This document shows, piece after piece, positions 42,503 through 54,883 of a stretch of DNA of 64,000 nucleotides. The DNA is taken from NCBI RefSeq assembly GCF_009933335.1, contig NZ_MAEL01000035.1, positions 156,041 to 220,040 of the forward strand, written 5' to 3'. Origin of the DNA: Candidatus Enterococcus willemsii. GTDB lineage: Bacteria > Bacillota > Bacilli > Lactobacillales > Enterococcaceae. The position numbers and the translations under genes were made by a program. Position 1 is the stretch's first letter, and each line of letters starts with the position of its first letter. The notes under the pieces are model-generated. The model was not told where the DNA came from and searched no databases. It worked only from the letters and a program-made list of their open reading frames with translations.

Positions 42503-43326
42503 AATTAAAAGAGAATTTAACACCAGAAGATAAAAAAATGATGCGGTCGATGTTTTGGCGTTCATGGACCATGAATATTAGCCGAACAGGGGCAACGCAA
42601 TACCATGCAGTCGGTGTGATGTATACCTTGATGCCTGTCATTAATCGTTTTTATAAAACGAAGGAAGAAAAAGCAGATGCACTTGTCCGTCATACGACAT
42701 GGTTCAATGCGACCATGCATTTAAATAATTTCATTATGGGGTTAGTCGCTGCCATGGAAAAGCAAAACAGCGAGGAAGAGTCGTTTGATGATAGCTCAAT
42801 CACAGCGGTTAAAGCGTCTTTAATGGGTCCTTTATCGGGAATTGGTGATGCCTTTTTCTGGGGAATTTTGCGAGTGATTGCAGCAGGAATTGGTATTTCA
42901 ATTGCTAGCACTGGGTCAGCAATGGGAGCGATTGTTTTCTTAGCTTTGTATAATATTCCGGCTTTCATTATCCATTACTATGCTCTATATTCTGGTTATT
43001 CCGTAGGGGAAACGTTTATTCAACGGATGTATAAAAGTGGCGGGATGCAAATTTTAACTAAAGCTTCAAGTTTATTGGGGTTAATGATGATGGGGAGTAT
43101 GACTGCTTCGAACGTGAAATTTAAAACGATATTAGAAGTCGGCGTTAAAGGTAGCGAAGAAGTCATGAAAATTCAAGATTATTTAGATCAATTGTTCGTT
43201 GGTCTAGTCCCTCTTGTTGTGACATTATTAGCTTTTTGGTTGCTTCGGAAAAAAGTTAATGTAAACTTAGTAATGTTCGGTATTATGTTCTTAGGGATCA
43301 TTTTAGGATTATTGGGAATTTGTTAA
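42499..43326 (+). CDS. PTS mannose-family EIID component (system 3)
   Basis: A 275-aa membrane subunit with MMRSMFWRSWTMNISRTGAT and SLMGPLSGIGDAFFWG. It is the last structural gene; no phosphatase follows, unlike systems 1 and 2. A hairpin separates it from the regulator gene. Confidence 0.92.
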   Translation: MKLKENLTPEDKKMMRSMFWRSWTMNISRTGATQYHAVGVMYTLMPVINRFYKTKEEKADALVRHTTWFNATMHLNNFIMGLVAAMEKQNSEEESFDDSSITAVKASLMGPLSGIGDAFFWGILRVIAAGIGISIASTGSAMGAIVFLALYNIPAFIIHYYALYSGYSVGETFIQRMYKSGGMQILTKASSLLGLMMMGSMTASNVKFKTILEVGVKGSEEVMKIQDYLDQLFVGLVPLVVTLLAFWLLRKKVNVNLVMFGIMFLGIILGLLGIC

Positions 43327-43331
43327 ATATT

Positions 43332-43358
43332 AGACGTGGAAGAGATACTTCCACGTCT
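43332..43358 (+). terminator. Hairpin between PTS 3 and its regulator
   Basis: AGACGTGGAAG (43332-43342) pairs perfectly with CTTCCACGTCT (43348-43358). The T tail is poor, so it may only reduce read-through. Confidence 0.6.
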
Positions 43359-43395
43359 ATTCATTATTTGTATGAAGTAAAAAAGGTGGGGAACT

Positions 43396-45903
43396 ATGAA
43401 AGAAGAGACATACAAGAAAATCATGGCTATTTTGACTCAAACAACGGATGGGTTAACCACCCTAGAGATTTCTGAAAAACTTGGTTTAAGCCGCTCGGTT
43501 ACTAGTTTGTATCTGAATCAGCTATTTCAAAATGGTCAAATTTATCAAACAGGAAATAAACCTGTCTATTGGTTAAAAAATGACAATAATCAAGCAGAAG
43601 AAATTTTTTCTCGATTTATTGGCAGTAATGGGAGTATGAAACAGGAGATTGAAAAATGTAAAGCCGCTATTTTGTATCCACCTTTAGGATTGCCTGTGTT
43701 ACTACATGGAAATAGTGGGGTGGGCAAAAGTTTTTTAGCACGTCTTATTTTTGATTATTTAAAAGAACGCCGAGAGACGAGTACGAAATATTTTTATACA
43801 TTAAATTGTGCAGATTATGCGAATAATCCTGAATTATTATCATCGATGTTATTTGGGCATCGCAAAGGTGCATTTACTGGTGCGGACGAAGAACGAAGAG
43901 GCTTGCTTGCTCAAGCCGATGGCGGTGTCTTATTTTTAGATGAAGTCCATCGTTTGTCACATGAAAATCAAGAAAAATTATTCCAATTTATGGACACAGG
44001 AGAATTTCGCCCAGTCGGTGAAGATGAAGCAACAGAAAAAGCCAAGGTTCGGTTGTTATTTGCAACAACGGAAGAACCAGCAGCCGTGTTGTTACCAACG
44101 TTCTATCGTCGTATTTCGGTGATTGTTGAATTATTGTCATTCCATGAACGTCCATTGTATGAACGAGCAACTTTGTTAAAGCACTTATTTTGGCGAGAAA
44201 CCAAACGTATTCATCGCCCGATTCGCGTTTCTCATGCTGTATTTAATGAATTACTAGAAAAAGAATTTACCGGAAATATTGGTAGTTTACAAAATGAAGT
44301 ACAATTGTATTGTGCGGATGCACTCCAGAAAACAAAAGGTGAGCTGATTATCGGTGATCCGTCAGACCAGTCGATTATCATTACGATGGATAATAATGAG
44401 CTAAATAAACTAGATACAACTCAACCAATGGTGCAACAATTGCTTGAATTACTGACAAAGGAAGAAAATTTGCTTACTGTACAAGAAAGGCTACACCAAA
44501 TTACGCAATTGCCATTTATAGAAGGCGTTGATTTAACACAATACCCAGTTTCAGCGAAGCTTTTTACAATCATTCAGGAAAACAACAAGCGGATGTTAGA
44601 TAATGATGCATTGAATGGAGAAGCATTGGATGCGATATTACGTATACAACAATTTTTGACTGATGCACAGACCATCCCAGACGTGAGCAACTTGTATGCT
44701 AGATTGAAGAAGGAATACCCACGAACGACCCTGCTTTGCGGTTACTTAACTGCCGGGATTACAAGTGAATTGAGGCCTTTTATTGAAACTTTGCTGTCTA
44801 TTGCATTAATAGGGAAAATTTCAGAAGAGATTCGCTACCCTGCGTTACTGGTTGCTCATGGGAATACGACAGCTAGTAGCATTCAAGGTGTGGCAAATAA
44901 ATTGTGTGAAGAGTATATTTTCGATGCTATTAATATGCCCTTGACTTCATCGGTTCACGATGTCATTCATCAAGTAAAGCTGTGGTTATCTGAGCGTGAT
45001 ACGACAGAAGGTGTAATCATGCTCGTTGACATGGGATCGTTGACGCAGCTGTATAAAAGTTTGAAACCACAGATTTTAGGAGAACTGCTAGTCGTGAATA
45101 ATCTAACGACATCGTATGCCTTAGAAATCGGTCAACAGTTAGTCGGCAACTATCCATTTTATGAAATTGCCAAACTTGCTGAAACAAATTTCAAAACAGA
45201 AGTCCAATATTTTGAAGGTTTTTCAGTAGAAAAAAATATTTTAATTTCCAGCTTATCAGGAAGAGATGTCGCAAAGAAAATCCGTAGTATTTGCGAGAAA
45301 TATTTTTATACAGATACTAAGAAAATTGTGTTGAACTTTAATGAATTAGTGAATACGCTGAATCGTGCATCAGAAGAAGAAAATTATTTGAAAGAAACGT
45401 ATTTAATTGTTACAACGACTTATTTGGATAACCATACGAAAGTTCCTAAACTAAATTTATTAGATGTGGTGGATGAAGATGCCGAAGAACATTTGCATCA
45501 AGTATTGAAGAATCTGATGCATCCGAATAATATTCCTAACTTTATTCAAGAATCGATTCACTTTTTTTCAAAAGAAGGTTTGTCGGAAAAATTAGAATTT
45601 TTGAATCCAGATGTCATTATTCGACAAGTGGAAGATATCACTGAGAAATGTGAAAAACGTTTTGGTTTAAAATTAAGCTCAAAAATGAAATTTAATCTGA
45701 CTATGCATCTAGCATTAATGATTGAACGCACGATTCTAGGAGGAGCAGATTATCCACTCCCTGAAGATATTGAAGCATTGTCTATCAATCAAAAAACATT
45801 CTATCAAAATATCAAAAGCATTTTATATACGTTAGAAAAATTCTATCGGATTGAAATTTCGGATTGGGAACTATATGTTTTATACGAAATTTTGATTAGT
45901 TAA
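43396..45903 (+). CDS. LevR-like sigma-54-dependent activator (for mannose PTS 3)
   Basis: An 835-aa activator with the same layout as the one at 29924: HTH (LTTLEISEKLGLSRSVTSLYL), AAA+ with Walker A GNSGVGKS, loop GAFTGADEE and Walker B GGVLFLDEVH. An EIIA-Man-like domain carries His488 in LLVAHGNTTASS, and PRD segments follow. The EIIB-Gat-like segment reads ILISSLSGRDVAKKI, lacking the Cys present in the paralogue, so this phosphorylation input is probably lost. It lies 69 bp downstream of EIID, and its target is most likely the -24/-12 promoter at 40708. Confidence 0.91.
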   Translation: MKEETYKKIMAILTQTTDGLTTLEISEKLGLSRSVTSLYLNQLFQNGQIYQTGNKPVYWLKNDNNQAEEIFSRFIGSNGSMKQEIEKCKAAILYPPLGLPVLLHGNSGVGKSFLARLIFDYLKERRETSTKYFYTLNCADYANNPELLSSMLFGHRKGAFTGADEERRGLLAQADGGVLFLDEVHRLSHENQEKLFQFMDTGEFRPVGEDEATEKAKVRLLFATTEEPAAVLLPTFYRRISVIVELLSFHERPLYERATLLKHLFWRETKRIHRPIRVSHAVFNELLEKEFTGNIGSLQNEVQLYCADALQKTKGELIIGDPSDQSIIITMDNNELNKLDTTQPMVQQLLELLTKEENLLTVQERLHQITQLPFIEGVDLTQYPVSAKLFTIIQENNKRMLDNDALNGEALDAILRIQQFLTDAQTIPDVSNLYARLKKEYPRTTLLCGYLTAGITSELRPFIETLLSIALIGKISEEIRYPALLVAHGNTTASSIQGVANKLCEEYIFDAINMPLTSSVHDVIHQVKLWLSERDTTEGVIMLVDMGSLTQLYKSLKPQILGELLVVNNLTTSYALEIGQQLVGNYPFYEIAKLAETNFKTEVQYFEGFSVEKNILISSLSGRDVAKKIRSICEKYFYTDTKKIVLNFNELVNTLNRASEEENYLKETYLIVTTTYLDNHTKVPKLNLLDVVDEDAEEHLHQVLKNLMHPNNIPNFIQESIHFFSKEGLSEKLEFLNPDVIIRQVEDITEKCEKRFGLKLSSKMKFNLTMHLALMIERTILGGADYPLPEDIEALSINQKTFYQNIKSILYTLEKFYRIEISDWELYVLYEILIS

Positions 45904-45946
45904 AAAAGCGTTTGAAGAGAACAGTTATTCTCTTCAAACGCTTTTT
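45903..45946. terminator. Bidirectional terminator
   Basis: A 19-bp stem (45903-45921 with 45928-45946; core GCGTTTGAAGAGAA) flanked by A and T runs, between converging genes. Confidence 0.9.
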
Positions 45947-45956
45947 CGATGTTTCT

Positions 45957-47366
45957 TTAAATCACAATCACTGGTGTACCAACTTCGACGCTATCATACA
46001 ATGTTGCCATCACGCCAGGTGGTGTATTCACACATCCGTGAGAACCACGGGTTTTCCAAAGGTCACCACCGAAAGCAGGTTGCCAATCCGCGTCGTGAAT
46101 CCCAACGCCACCCCAGTCAATTGGCATCCAATAGCTAACAGGTTCTGCATATTTAGAACCGTCATCGTTTGTTCCGCGAAGTGTTGCGTTACGCTCTTTA
46201 TTCCAAATATAGAAAACACCTGTTGGCGTCAGGGTACTTGGTTTACCAGAAACAATATCCGTTTCCAGAGCAACTTTACCATCTTTGTAGTACCACATAT
46301 GTTGGTTTTCTAAATCAACTTCCACATAAGTGTTGCCAATTAAAGGAGAACCAGAGTCGGTACTACCTTGAGAAATTGGCGAGCGAGTGAAATCAGCACC
46401 TGCCAAAATATCAGCGATTAGGGCATCTGTTTCACTATCGGTTGCAATTGTCCAGCTTAATGTTCCAGCAGGGACAGTTACTTCACCACGTTTCGTACTA
46501 TTAAATTGAGAACTGTTGGTACTTGTATTGTAGGTATCGCCTAGTGAGCTGACATAGTTATACACTTTCTCGCGATCCAAATTAATTTTGCCATCTTCAT
46601 AAATCAGCCAATCCATAATATTTTCAGTTGGAATTTGGAACGATTCGCCATTGATTGTGTAGGTTCCAGTCACTTGGGCAACGTTGTTTAGCTCGGTTAG
46701 TTCTTTTTTTAAGTTTTCATCATCTGCTGTAACGGTAGCAACTTTTTTATAAGATTCTAGTTCTAAAGAGTTTTTACCAGCTGAAACCGCAGCTTTTAAT
46801 TCGTCAATAATTTTTGCTGTATCTAGTTCGGTTCCATTTTTCTCCGGTGTAATTGAAAAACCATCGTCACCTTTAGCAATTGTTGCATTTTTGGTCGGTT
46901 CACGATCCGCATTTAAATTATCCAATTCCGTTTTAATTTTTTCTGAGGTTTGGGCTAATTTTTCTTCATCAAAAGCAGAGTTACCTAATGAATGTTCTTT
47001 CTTAGCAGACATGTAGGCAGTAACCCAAGACCAATTATTTTGTTCGGACTGGATTTTTTTCAATTTATCAGTGAAATTTGTCTGTAAACCAAATTCCGTT
47101 TTATTTATTTTTTTCCATTCTTTTTTGTCGTCAGTTAGAGTAAAAGTCTCAGAATTGTAACTATCTTGCAACTTTTTATCCGCTTCAGCTACAGTTAAAT
47201 TGCTGATATCTGTTCCTTCAACAAATGTTTTTGGCAAATAGTGTGTGTCATAAAAAACGCTACGATATGAATAACCGGCGACAAGTACTAAAAGTACCAC
47301 TAACCCACCAATTATGTATTTAAGTCCATTGTTAGACTCTTGCTTACGTCGGTTTGAACGTGACAT
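45957..47366 (-). CDS. L,D-transpeptidase (YkuD domain, Ldt(fm)-like)
   Basis: A 469-aa cell-wall cross-linking enzyme that makes 3-3 peptidoglycan links and tolerates most beta-lactams. It has a basic N-terminus, one helix (YIIGGLVVLLVLVAGYSY), two PG_binding_4-like repeats (about 55-330) and a C-terminal YkuD domain with catalytic Cys in RGSHGCVNTPPG and His in GVGIHDAD. Size and domains match E. faecium Ldt(fm). The ribosome-binding site is GAGGAG about 12 nt before ATG. It is a single gene. Confidence 0.93.
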   Translation of the reverse strand: MSRSNRRKQESNNGLKYIIGGLVVLLVLVAGYSYRSVFYDTHYLPKTFVEGTDISNLTVAEADKKLQDSYNSETFTLTDDKKEWKKINKTEFGLQTNFTDKLKKIQSEQNNWSWVTAYMSAKKEHSLGNSAFDEEKLAQTSEKIKTELDNLNADREPTKNATIAKGDDGFSITPEKNGTELDTAKIIDELKAAVSAGKNSLELESYKKVATVTADDENLKKELTELNNVAQVTGTYTINGESFQIPTENIMDWLIYEDGKINLDREKVYNYVSSLGDTYNTSTNSSQFNSTKRGEVTVPAGTLSWTIATDSETDALIADILAGADFTRSPISQGSTDSGSPLIGNTYVEVDLENQHMWYYKDGKVALETDIVSGKPSTLTPTGVFYIWNKERNATLRGTNDDGSKYAEPVSYWMPIDWGGVGIHDADWQPAFGGDLWKTRGSHGCVNTPPGVMATLYDSVEVGTPVIVI

Positions 47367-47488
47367 AGAAAAAATCAGCTCCTCATTAGTTTCAATGCGG
47401 TTTAGGCATTCATTTTTAATAATAGCACATTTACAAATGAAAACGATAAATATGCTCGAAAAAAATGAAAAATGCTAGAAAAAATTAA

Positions 47489-47526
47489 AAAAACCAATAC
47501 AGGTATATACCTGTATTGGTTTTTGT
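47489..47526 (-). terminator. Terminator after ldh
   Basis: A 15-bp stem AAACCAATACAGGTA (47491-47505) with its complement (47508-47522). The A run on the left gives the U tail for the minus-strand ldh transcript. Confidence 0.88.
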
Positions 47527-47532
47527 GCGTTA

Positions 47533-48570
<1,038 letters not shown>

Positions 48571-48595
48571 TTACCATATTCACGAAGATTTGTCA

Positions 48596-48611
48596 TGTGA
48601 TTTTATCAACA
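48596..48611 (-). promoter_or_regulatory. Possible Rex-type operator upstream of ldh
   Basis: TGTGATTTTATCAACA is an imperfect dyad resembling the redox regulator Rex site. It lies immediately upstream of an ATGACA-N17-TAACAT promoter on the minus strand, about 80-95 bp before the ldh start. Rex control of fermentation genes is established in related bacteria; this site is a weak match. Confidence 0.35.
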
Positions 48612-48727
48612 ATATAACAGTTTTTTTAACTGTTTTAATTGTAAATGCTTACTTCACAAACTGTATTTATTTTTTATAAGAGAAATTATTTGAAATATTA
48701 AAGAAATATATAGCATCGGACGGAATT

Positions 48728-48803
48728 TTGAGTATCTTTCGCAGTCTGTGGTATAATCTTAGCAAATATGCTGAAAAAACTGGACAATGAAAGAGTTGTC
48801 CAG
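48728..48803 (+). promoter_or_regulatory. Promoter of the pth-mfd operon with leader hairpin
   Basis: TTGAGT (48728-48733), 18-bp spacer, TATAAT (48752-48757). The leader has a perfect hairpin CTGGACAA (48780-48787) / TTGTCCAG (48796-48803) without a U tract. The rest of the 48517-48839 spacer carries only AT-rich sequence and the ldh promoter. Confidence 0.65.
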
Positions 48804-48839
48804 CGCTTTTGCGTGAAATAGAAAGCGAGAGAAGACAAA

Positions 48840-49400
48840 ATGAAAATGATTGTTGGATTGGGGAATCCTGGAAGAAAATATGAAAAAACCAAACATAATG
48901 TTGGTTTTATGGCTGTTGATCGATTAGCTACGCGCTATGCAGCAACCTTTAAAAAAAATCCGTTTGAAGCAGAAGTAGCTGAATTTTTTATCAATGGTGA
49001 AAAAATTCTATTAGTGAAACCACAAACCTTTATGAATGAATCAGGTCGAGCAGTTGGACCGTTGATGACTTACTTTGGAATTTACCCAGAAGAGCTAGTA
49101 GTCATCTATGATGATTTAGATTTAGCGCTAGGGAAAATTCGTTTGCGCCAAAAAGGGAGTGCAGGTGGACATAATGGAATAAAAAGTATTATTTCACATT
49201 TAGATACGAAGGAATTTGACCGGATTAAAATTGGTATTGATCGACCAAAACCAAGTATGACTGTGGTAAATCATGTGCTCAGTCCTTTTTCAAAGGAAGA
49301 TCAACCATTAATTGAACAAAGTATTGACAAAGCGATGGATGCAACCATTGATTACATTGAAGGGAACGATTTTGTGGCGACAATGAATCGTTTTAACTAG
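48840..49400 (+). CDS. pth: Peptidyl-tRNA hydrolase
   Basis: A 186-aa enzyme that frees tRNA from stalled peptidyl-tRNA. Signature [20 protein letters not shown] contains the catalytic His19, and the second motif is [13 protein letters not shown] with DDLDL before it. ATG 48840 is used; ATG 48846 is an alternative. It is followed 10 bp later by mfd, the conserved order in Firmicutes. Confidence 0.96.
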   Translation: MKMIVGLGNPGRKYEKTKHNVGFMAVDRLATRYAATFKKNPFEAEVAEFFINGEKILLVKPQTFMNESGRAVGPLMTYFGIYPEELVVIYDDLDLALGKIRLRQKGSAGGHNGIKSIISHLDTKEFDRIKIGIDRPKPSMTVVNHVLSPFSKEDQPLIEQSIDKAMDATIDYIEGNDFVATMNRFN

Positions 49401-49410
49401 GAGGGAAAGC

Positions 49411-52400
49411 ATGGATTTACAACATTTAATTGAGCAGACATCCTTTGTGCAAGTATGGCACCAAGGGTTAGCTGACAAATTGCAACGTCAATTAGTGACG
49501 GGGCTTGCTGGTTCAGCCAAAACATTAACCATTGCAAGTACGTACCAAAAGTTTCAACAGCCTGTAGTTGTTATCACACCAAATCTTTACTATGCCAATC
49601 AATTGGCTGAAGATTTACGTCAAGTACTAGAAGAGGTCTATCTTTTTCCTGTTGATGAAGTCTTATCGGCAGAAATGGCTTTTTCTTCACCAGAAGCAAA
49701 AGCTGAGCGCGTTCAAACATTGCATGCGATTGCTTCAAAACAGCCAGGCGTGTATGTTTTACCGGTAGCTGCTGTGCGCAAGTTCCTACCAACGCTTGAA
49801 ACATGGCAATCCTATCAGTTTCAATGGAAACTTGGGGATGAAATTGATGTAGAAAATTTAGCCCAACGACTTGTTCTAATGGGATATGAACGACAAGAGA
49901 TGATTGGCAAACCTGGTGAGTTCAGTTTGCGCGGAAGCATTATTGATATTTATCCGTTACATACCGAATACCCTGTACGTGTGGAATTGTTTGACGTTGA
50001 GATTGATTCATTGCGTTACTTTGATGTAGAAACCCAGCGTTCAATTGAAACGTTAGAAGAAGTGTTAATTTTACCAGTGACGGAATTAGTATTTTCTGCG
50101 GAAAATCTCCATGCCGGTAGTGAAAAACTACAAGAGTTATTAGCAAAACGGTTATCTGTCACATCTGATACCACGGACAAAAACTTTTTATCGGATTACT
50201 ATGGTCAGTTGCTTGCTTCATGGGAAGCGGGCATTCCTGGAGATACTGCAAATTTTTATACTGATTTGTTGTATTCAGAAAAGCAAACAATTTTAGATTA
50301 CTTCGATCAAGATAGCTTATTAATTGTGGATGATTATGCGCGTATTATGGAAGCAAATCGTGAAATTGAGCGTGAAGAAAGCGAATGGCATACTCAGAAA
50401 TTATCCGAACTACGTGTGTTTTCTGAACAATCATTTGGTGCCGATGCGTTCCAACTATTGCAGAAGGCTGAATTTGTATCAACATATTTCTCATTGTTCC
50501 AAAAAGGCATGGGAAATTTACGTTTTCAAGCAATTCATAATGTCCAATACCGACCGATGCAACAATTCTTTGGACAAATGGGTTTGTTAAAAGTTGAAGT
50601 CGATCGTTGGGAGAAACAACAACAAACCGTTGTTTTCCTAGTGAGCAACCAAGACCGTGCGAAAAAATTAGAACAAGATTTTCGTGACCATGAGATTTAT
50701 GCGGTAGAAACAACACCGGACCGCTTATTCACTGGACGTTCACAAATTGTTCAAGGAACATTACAAAGCGGCTTTGAACTGCCGCAAGACCATATCGTGG
50801 TTGTGACAGAACAAGAATTGTTCCAAAAAGTTGCCAAAAAACGAGCCCGTCGTCAAACCGTTACGAATGCGGAACGTTTAAAGAGTTACAATGAGTTGAA
50901 GACAGGGGATTACGTCGTACACGCCAATCATGGGATTGGGAAATATGTCGGCATGCAAACCCTTGAAGTTGATGGTGTCCATCAGGATTATTTGACAATT
51001 ATCTATCAAAATGATGACAAATTGTTTATTCCAGTAACACAGTTAAATTTAATTCAAAAATATGTCGCATCGGAATCGAAATCGCCTAAAATCAACAAAT
51101 TAGGTGGTAGTGAATGGGCAAAAACCAAGCGTAAAGTCTCCAGTAAAATTGAAGATATTGCGGACGATTTGATTCAATTGTATGCCAAACGTGAAGCAGA
51201 GCGTGGGTATGCTTTTGGACCCGATGATGCTTACCAAAAAGAATTTGAAGATGCTTTTCCTTATTCAGAGACAGATGACCAACTACGCAGTACAGCGGAA
51301 ATTAAACGCGATATGGAAAAAGACAAACCGATGGATCGTTTGTTAGTTGGTGACGTTGGTTTTGGGAAAACGGAAGTCGCTTTACGTGCAGCCTTCAAAG
51401 CGATTAAAGAAAGTAAGCAAGTTGCCATTTTAGTGCCAACAACGATTTTAGCGCAACAACATTATGAAACGATGGTGGACCGTTTTGAAGGGTTCCCAGT
51501 CAATATTGGTTTGTTAAGCCGTTTCCGTACGAAAAAGCAGCAAACAGAAACGATGGCTGAATTGAAAAAAGGTCAGATTGATATTGTCGTAGGGACGCAT
51601 CGTTTGTTGTCAAAAGATGTTGAATTTGCTGATTTAGGTTTGTTAGTCATTGATGAAGAGCAACGTTTTGGTGTGAAGCACAAGGAACGATTAAAACAAT
51701 TACGGTCTCAAGTAGATGTGTTGACGCTAACGGCAACACCTATTCCAAGAACTTTGCATATGTCTATGCTCGGTGTGCGAGACTTGTCAGTCATTGAAAC
51801 GCCACCAGAAAATCGTTATCCAATTCAAACTTATGTAATGGAAAGTAATCCAGGAGCGATTCGTGAAGCGATTTTAAGAGAAATGGCACGAGGCGGACAA
51901 GTTTTCTACCTATATAATCGAGTAGATACGATTGAGCAAAAAGTCGATGAATTGCAAATGCTTGTGCCAGATGCCCGAATTGGTTATGCTCATGGACAAA
52001 TGACTGAAATCCAATTAGAAAACACGTTGTTTGATTTTATTGAGGGTCAATTTGATGTGTTAGTTACAACAACGATTATTGAAACAGGAGTCGACATTCC
52101 CAATGCCAATACGTTGTTTGTTGAAAATGCGGACTATATGGGCTTGTCAACGTTGTATCAATTACGCGGACGGGTTGGACGTAGTAATCGCGTTGCCTAT
52201 GCGTACTTTATGTACGAACAACAAAAAATTCTGAATGAAGTTAGTGAAAAACGTCTGCAAGCCATTAAAGATTTTACTGAACTTGGTTCTGGATTCAAAA
52301 TTGCGATGCGTGATTTATCCATTCGGGGTGCAGGGAATCTACTAGGTGCCCAACAACATGGCTTTATTGACTCGGTCGGATTTGATATGTATGCCCAAAT

Positions 52401-52938
52401 GTTGTCAGAGGCAGTTGAACGTAAGCAAGGGAAAAACGTGCAAACTGAGAAAACAGCGGTGGAAATTGACTTGGGTATTGATGCGTACTTGCCAGCGGAA
52501 TATATCTCAGATGAGCGTCAAAAAATTGAGATTTATAAACGTATTCGCGAGTTAGAAAGTGTAGAAGCATTAGATGAATTGCAAGATGATTTAATGGATC
52601 GCTTCGGTGAATATCCAGATGAAGTGGCACATCTATTAGTTGTCGGTGAAATTAAAATGAATGGTGATCGTGCCTTATTAGAAACAATCCGTAAATATGG
52701 TCCAATTGTTCAATTTGTCTTAAGTAAAGCAGGGACGAAAGCTTACTCGGTCGAACAATTGTTTGAAGCTTTGTCAGCGACAAAACTAAAAGCGACATTA
52801 GGTGTCGAAAAAGAACAAATGCAAATCAAATTAACCATCCCAAAAGATATGAAACAAATGGTTTGGTTGAACGAAATTCAAGCGTTCGTTAAAGCGTTGC
52901 GTGAAGAACGGTATCAAGAAAAGCTACGTCAACAGTAG
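49411..52938 (+). CDS. mfd: Transcription-repair coupling factor Mfd
   Basis: A 1175-aa ATP-driven translocase that removes RNA polymerase stalled at DNA damage and recruits UvrA. The N-terminal UvrB-like module (1-350) is followed by the RNA-polymerase interaction domain ([20 protein letters not shown] near 500). The RecG-like motor has Walker [10 protein letters not shown] (about 646) and motif [11 protein letters not shown], and a TRCF C-terminal domain follows. Full length for the family. Confidence 0.97.
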   Translation: MDLQHLIEQTSFVQVWHQGLADKLQRQLVTGLAGSAKTLTIASTYQKFQQPVVVITPNLYYANQLAEDLRQVLEEVYLFPVDEVLSAEMAFSSPEAKAERVQTLHAIASKQPGVYVLPVAAVRKFLPTLETWQSYQFQWKLGDEIDVENLAQRLVLMGYERQEMIGKPGEFSLRGSIIDIYPLHTEYPVRVELFDVEIDSLRYFDVETQRSIETLEEVLILPVTELVFSAENLHAGSEKLQELLAKRLSVTSDTTDKNFLSDYYGQLLASWEAGIPGDTANFYTDLLYSEKQTILDYFDQDSLLIVDDYARIMEANREIEREESEWHTQKLSELRVFSEQSFGADAFQLLQKAEFVSTYFSLFQKGMGNLRFQAIHNVQYRPMQQFFGQMGLLKVEVDRWEKQQQTVVFLVSNQDRAKKLEQDFRDHEIYAVETTPDRLFTGRSQIVQGTLQSGFELPQDHIVVVTEQELFQKVAKKRARRQTVTNAERLKSYNELKTGDYVVHANHGIGKYVGMQTLEVDGVHQDYLTIIYQNDDKLFIPVTQLNLIQKYVASESKSPKINKLGGSEWAKTKRKVSSKIEDIADDLIQLYAKREAERGYAFGPDDAYQKEFEDAFPYSETDDQLRSTAEIKRDMEKDKPMDRLLVGDVGFGKTEVALRAAFKAIKESKQVAILVPTTILAQQHYETMVDRFEGFPVNIGLLSRFRTKKQQTETMAELKKGQIDIVVGTHRLLSKDVEFADLGLLVIDEEQRFGVKHKERLKQLRSQVDVLTLTATPIPRTLHMSMLGVRDLSVIETPPENRYPIQTYVMESNPGAIREAILREMARGGQVFYLYNRVDTIEQKVDELQMLVPDARIGYAHGQMTEIQLENTLFDFIEGQFDVLVTTTIIETGVDIPNANTLFVENADYMGLSTLYQLRGRVGRSNRVAYAYFMYEQQKILNEVSEKRLQAIKDFTELGSGFKIAMRDLSIRGAGNLLGAQQHGFIDSVGFDMYAQMLSEAVERKQGKNVQTEKTAVEIDLGIDAYLPAEYISDERQKIEIYKRIRELESVEALDELQDDLMDRFGEYPDEVAHLLVVGEIKMNGDRALLETIRKYGPIVQFVLSKAGTKAYSVEQLFEALSATKLKATLGVEKEQMQIKLTIPKDMKQMVWLNEIQAFVKALREERYQEKLRQQ

Positions 52939-52953
52939 CAAGGAGGAAACGAG

Positions 52954-54543
52954 ATGGCTCAAAATCGAATGAAAACAATGATGCGAGGTGCGTTTGTTTT
53001 AACGATTGCTTCATTTATTGCTAAGTTGTTAAGTGCTGTCTATCGTGTTCCTTTTCAAAACTTAGTTGGGGATGAAGGATTTTATGTGTACCAACAAGTC
53101 TATCCAATTTATGGTTTAGCTATGACTTTGGCGTTGTCTGGCTTGCCACAATTTATTTCCAAATTAGTTGCCAGCAAAAAAAGTCCCAAGGAACAGCAAC
53201 AGGTCTTAGATGAGCTGTACCCGTTGGTGTTTTGGCTAGCTGTTTTACTGTGGGGGAGTATTTTTCTTTTTAGTGGATGGATTGCTTTAGTTATGGGAAA
53301 TCGTGCATTACAGCCATTAATTCAAGTCGTATCGTTTACCTTTCTTTTAGTTCCGCCGTTGTCGTTTTACCGCGGGAATTTCCAAGGGAATCTCTTGATG
53401 GTTCCCTCGGCGGTTTCACAAGTGAGCGAGCAACTTTTAAGGGTCGGAGTCATTTTATTTGCAGCGTCATTGTTTCATCAATGGTCGCTCTCGATTTATC
53501 AGGTGGGGACTTTAGCGATGACGGGGGCTTTTATTGGCGGTTTAGTAGCTTGGGCGTTACTAGCTTTCTATGATTATCGTATTTTTGGCAGACATCATCG
53601 TTTCTTCCGACTGCCGCGAAAGGTTCGTTTTTCTAAGCCGATGTTGCGTCGTTTATTAGTGGAAGGTGGCTTGCTCTCAATTTATAGCGGTTTGTTAATT
53701 TTATTCCAATTAATTGATTCCTTTTTCGTAGTAAATGCGCTAGAATTTGGAGGCATGGTTGAGCAACAAGCTCGGATTGCCAAAGGTATTTATGACCGCG
53801 GTCAGCCGTTGGTTCAATTAGGGCTAGTCGCTGCGACGGCATTAAGTTCCACCTTTTTGCCTGCATTGACCAAGTATTTGCTTGAAAAAAAATCTGCACT
53901 CTTTTTGCAATCAGCTAAAATATACTTACGGTTGACTATTAGTTTAGCCTGCGCTGCTGCAAGTGGTCTAGCAATGCTTGTACCATATATCAATTTTGCG
54001 CTATTTAAAGACAATGCTGGCAATCAAACATTGCAATTTTTCGTGTTTGCTGTGGCATTAACGGCAGCAATCAATGCCTATCAAAGCATCGCACAAAGTC
54101 AAAACTATTTCCGTCGCTCATTGAAGGCAGCTGGTTGGGGCTTGCTGACTAAAGCTGTTGTAACAGGATTACTGACTATGTGGTTGGGAACAATCGGTGC
54201 AAGTTTGTCTACTTTATTAGGGTTAGTAGTTATTTTAGGCTATTTAATGAAGCAAGAGACAAGTGAAGTGAATTGTTTTTGGCGTGAGAAGCACTTTAGT
54301 TTGAAGTTAATTGGTTGTACATTTGGCATGATCGTGATGATTTTTGTTGGGTTTCAACTAATTATGTTGATAGCCGGTCCGGTAACTACGCGGTTACAAG
54401 CGTTTGGTTTTAGTTTGATAGGAGTTGCTATCGGTGGTGTAACATTTATTCAATTAGCGATACGTTTTCGTTTGTTATCGTTACGCGAATGGTTAATGCT
54501 GCCGTTTGGTAAAAAAATATTACGTTTTTTAGGAGGAAAATAA
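52954..54543 (+). CDS. MurJ/SpoVB-type polysaccharide flippase
   Basis: A 529-aa membrane protein of the MOP superfamily with about 14 helices. The opening [32 protein letters not shown] is typical of the YabM/SpoVB group. It probably flips lipid-linked cell-wall precursors. AGGAGG precedes ATG. It follows mfd by 15 bp and is 1 bp from the S4 gene. Confidence 0.9.
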   Translation: MAQNRMKTMMRGAFVLTIASFIAKLLSAVYRVPFQNLVGDEGFYVYQQVYPIYGLAMTLALSGLPQFISKLVASKKSPKEQQQVLDELYPLVFWLAVLLWGSIFLFSGWIALVMGNRALQPLIQVVSFTFLLVPPLSFYRGNFQGNLLMVPSAVSQVSEQLLRVGVILFAASLFHQWSLSIYQVGTLAMTGAFIGGLVAWALLAFYDYRIFGRHHRFFRLPRKVRFSKPMLRRLLVEGGLLSIYSGLLILFQLIDSFFVVNALEFGGMVEQQARIAKGIYDRGQPLVQLGLVAATALSSTFLPALTKYLLEKKSALFLQSAKIYLRLTISLACAAASGLAMLVPYINFALFKDNAGNQTLQFFVFAVALTAAINAYQSIAQSQNYFRRSLKAAGWGLLTKAVVTGLLTMWLGTIGASLSTLLGLVVILGYLMKQETSEVNCFWREKHFSLKLIGCTFGMIVMIFVGFQLIMLIAGPVTTRLQAFGFSLIGVAIGGVTFIQLAIRFRLLSLREWLMLPFGKKILRFLGGK

Positions 54544-54544
54544 G

Positions 54545-54811
54545 ATGCGTTTAGATAAATTTTTAAAAATTTCAAGAATCATTAAACGACGTTCAGTGGC
54601 AAAAGAAGTGGCTGATAAAGGTCGTATTCAAATTAATGGAAATCTAGCAAAATCGAGTAGTTCAGTCAAAATCGGGGATGTATTGCGCATTCAATTTGGG
54701 AACCGAATACTTGAAGTCAAAGTGGAAGCATTGCATGAATCTACCAAAAAAGAAGATGCGGCTAAAATGTATACATTGATTTCAGAAAATAGAGTCGAAA
54801 ATTTTGAGTAA
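54545..54811 (+). CDS. rqcP: S4-domain RNA-binding protein RqcP (YabO)
   Basis: An 88-aa protein consisting almost wholly of one S4 domain ([28 protein letters not shown]...). Its homologue RqcP works with RqcH in ribosome-associated quality control, adding alanine tails to stalled chains. It starts 1 bp after the flippase stop behind AGGAGG. The position between flippase and divIC is conserved in Firmicutes. Confidence 0.92.
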   Translation: MRLDKFLKISRIIKRRSVAKEVADKGRIQINGNLAKSSSSVKIGDVLRIQFGNRILEVKVEALHESTKKEDAAKMYTLISENRVENFE

Positions 54812-54883
54812 TTTAGGTTAGACAAGTACTCGGGATGTTGCTATAATAAGGAAGACAGTCAATAAAGATAGGAGCGAATAGTT

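Noticed and set aside
48780..48803. Hairpin before pth considered as a terminator
   Set aside because: No U tract follows and it lies after a good promoter, so it is better seen as a leader hairpin.
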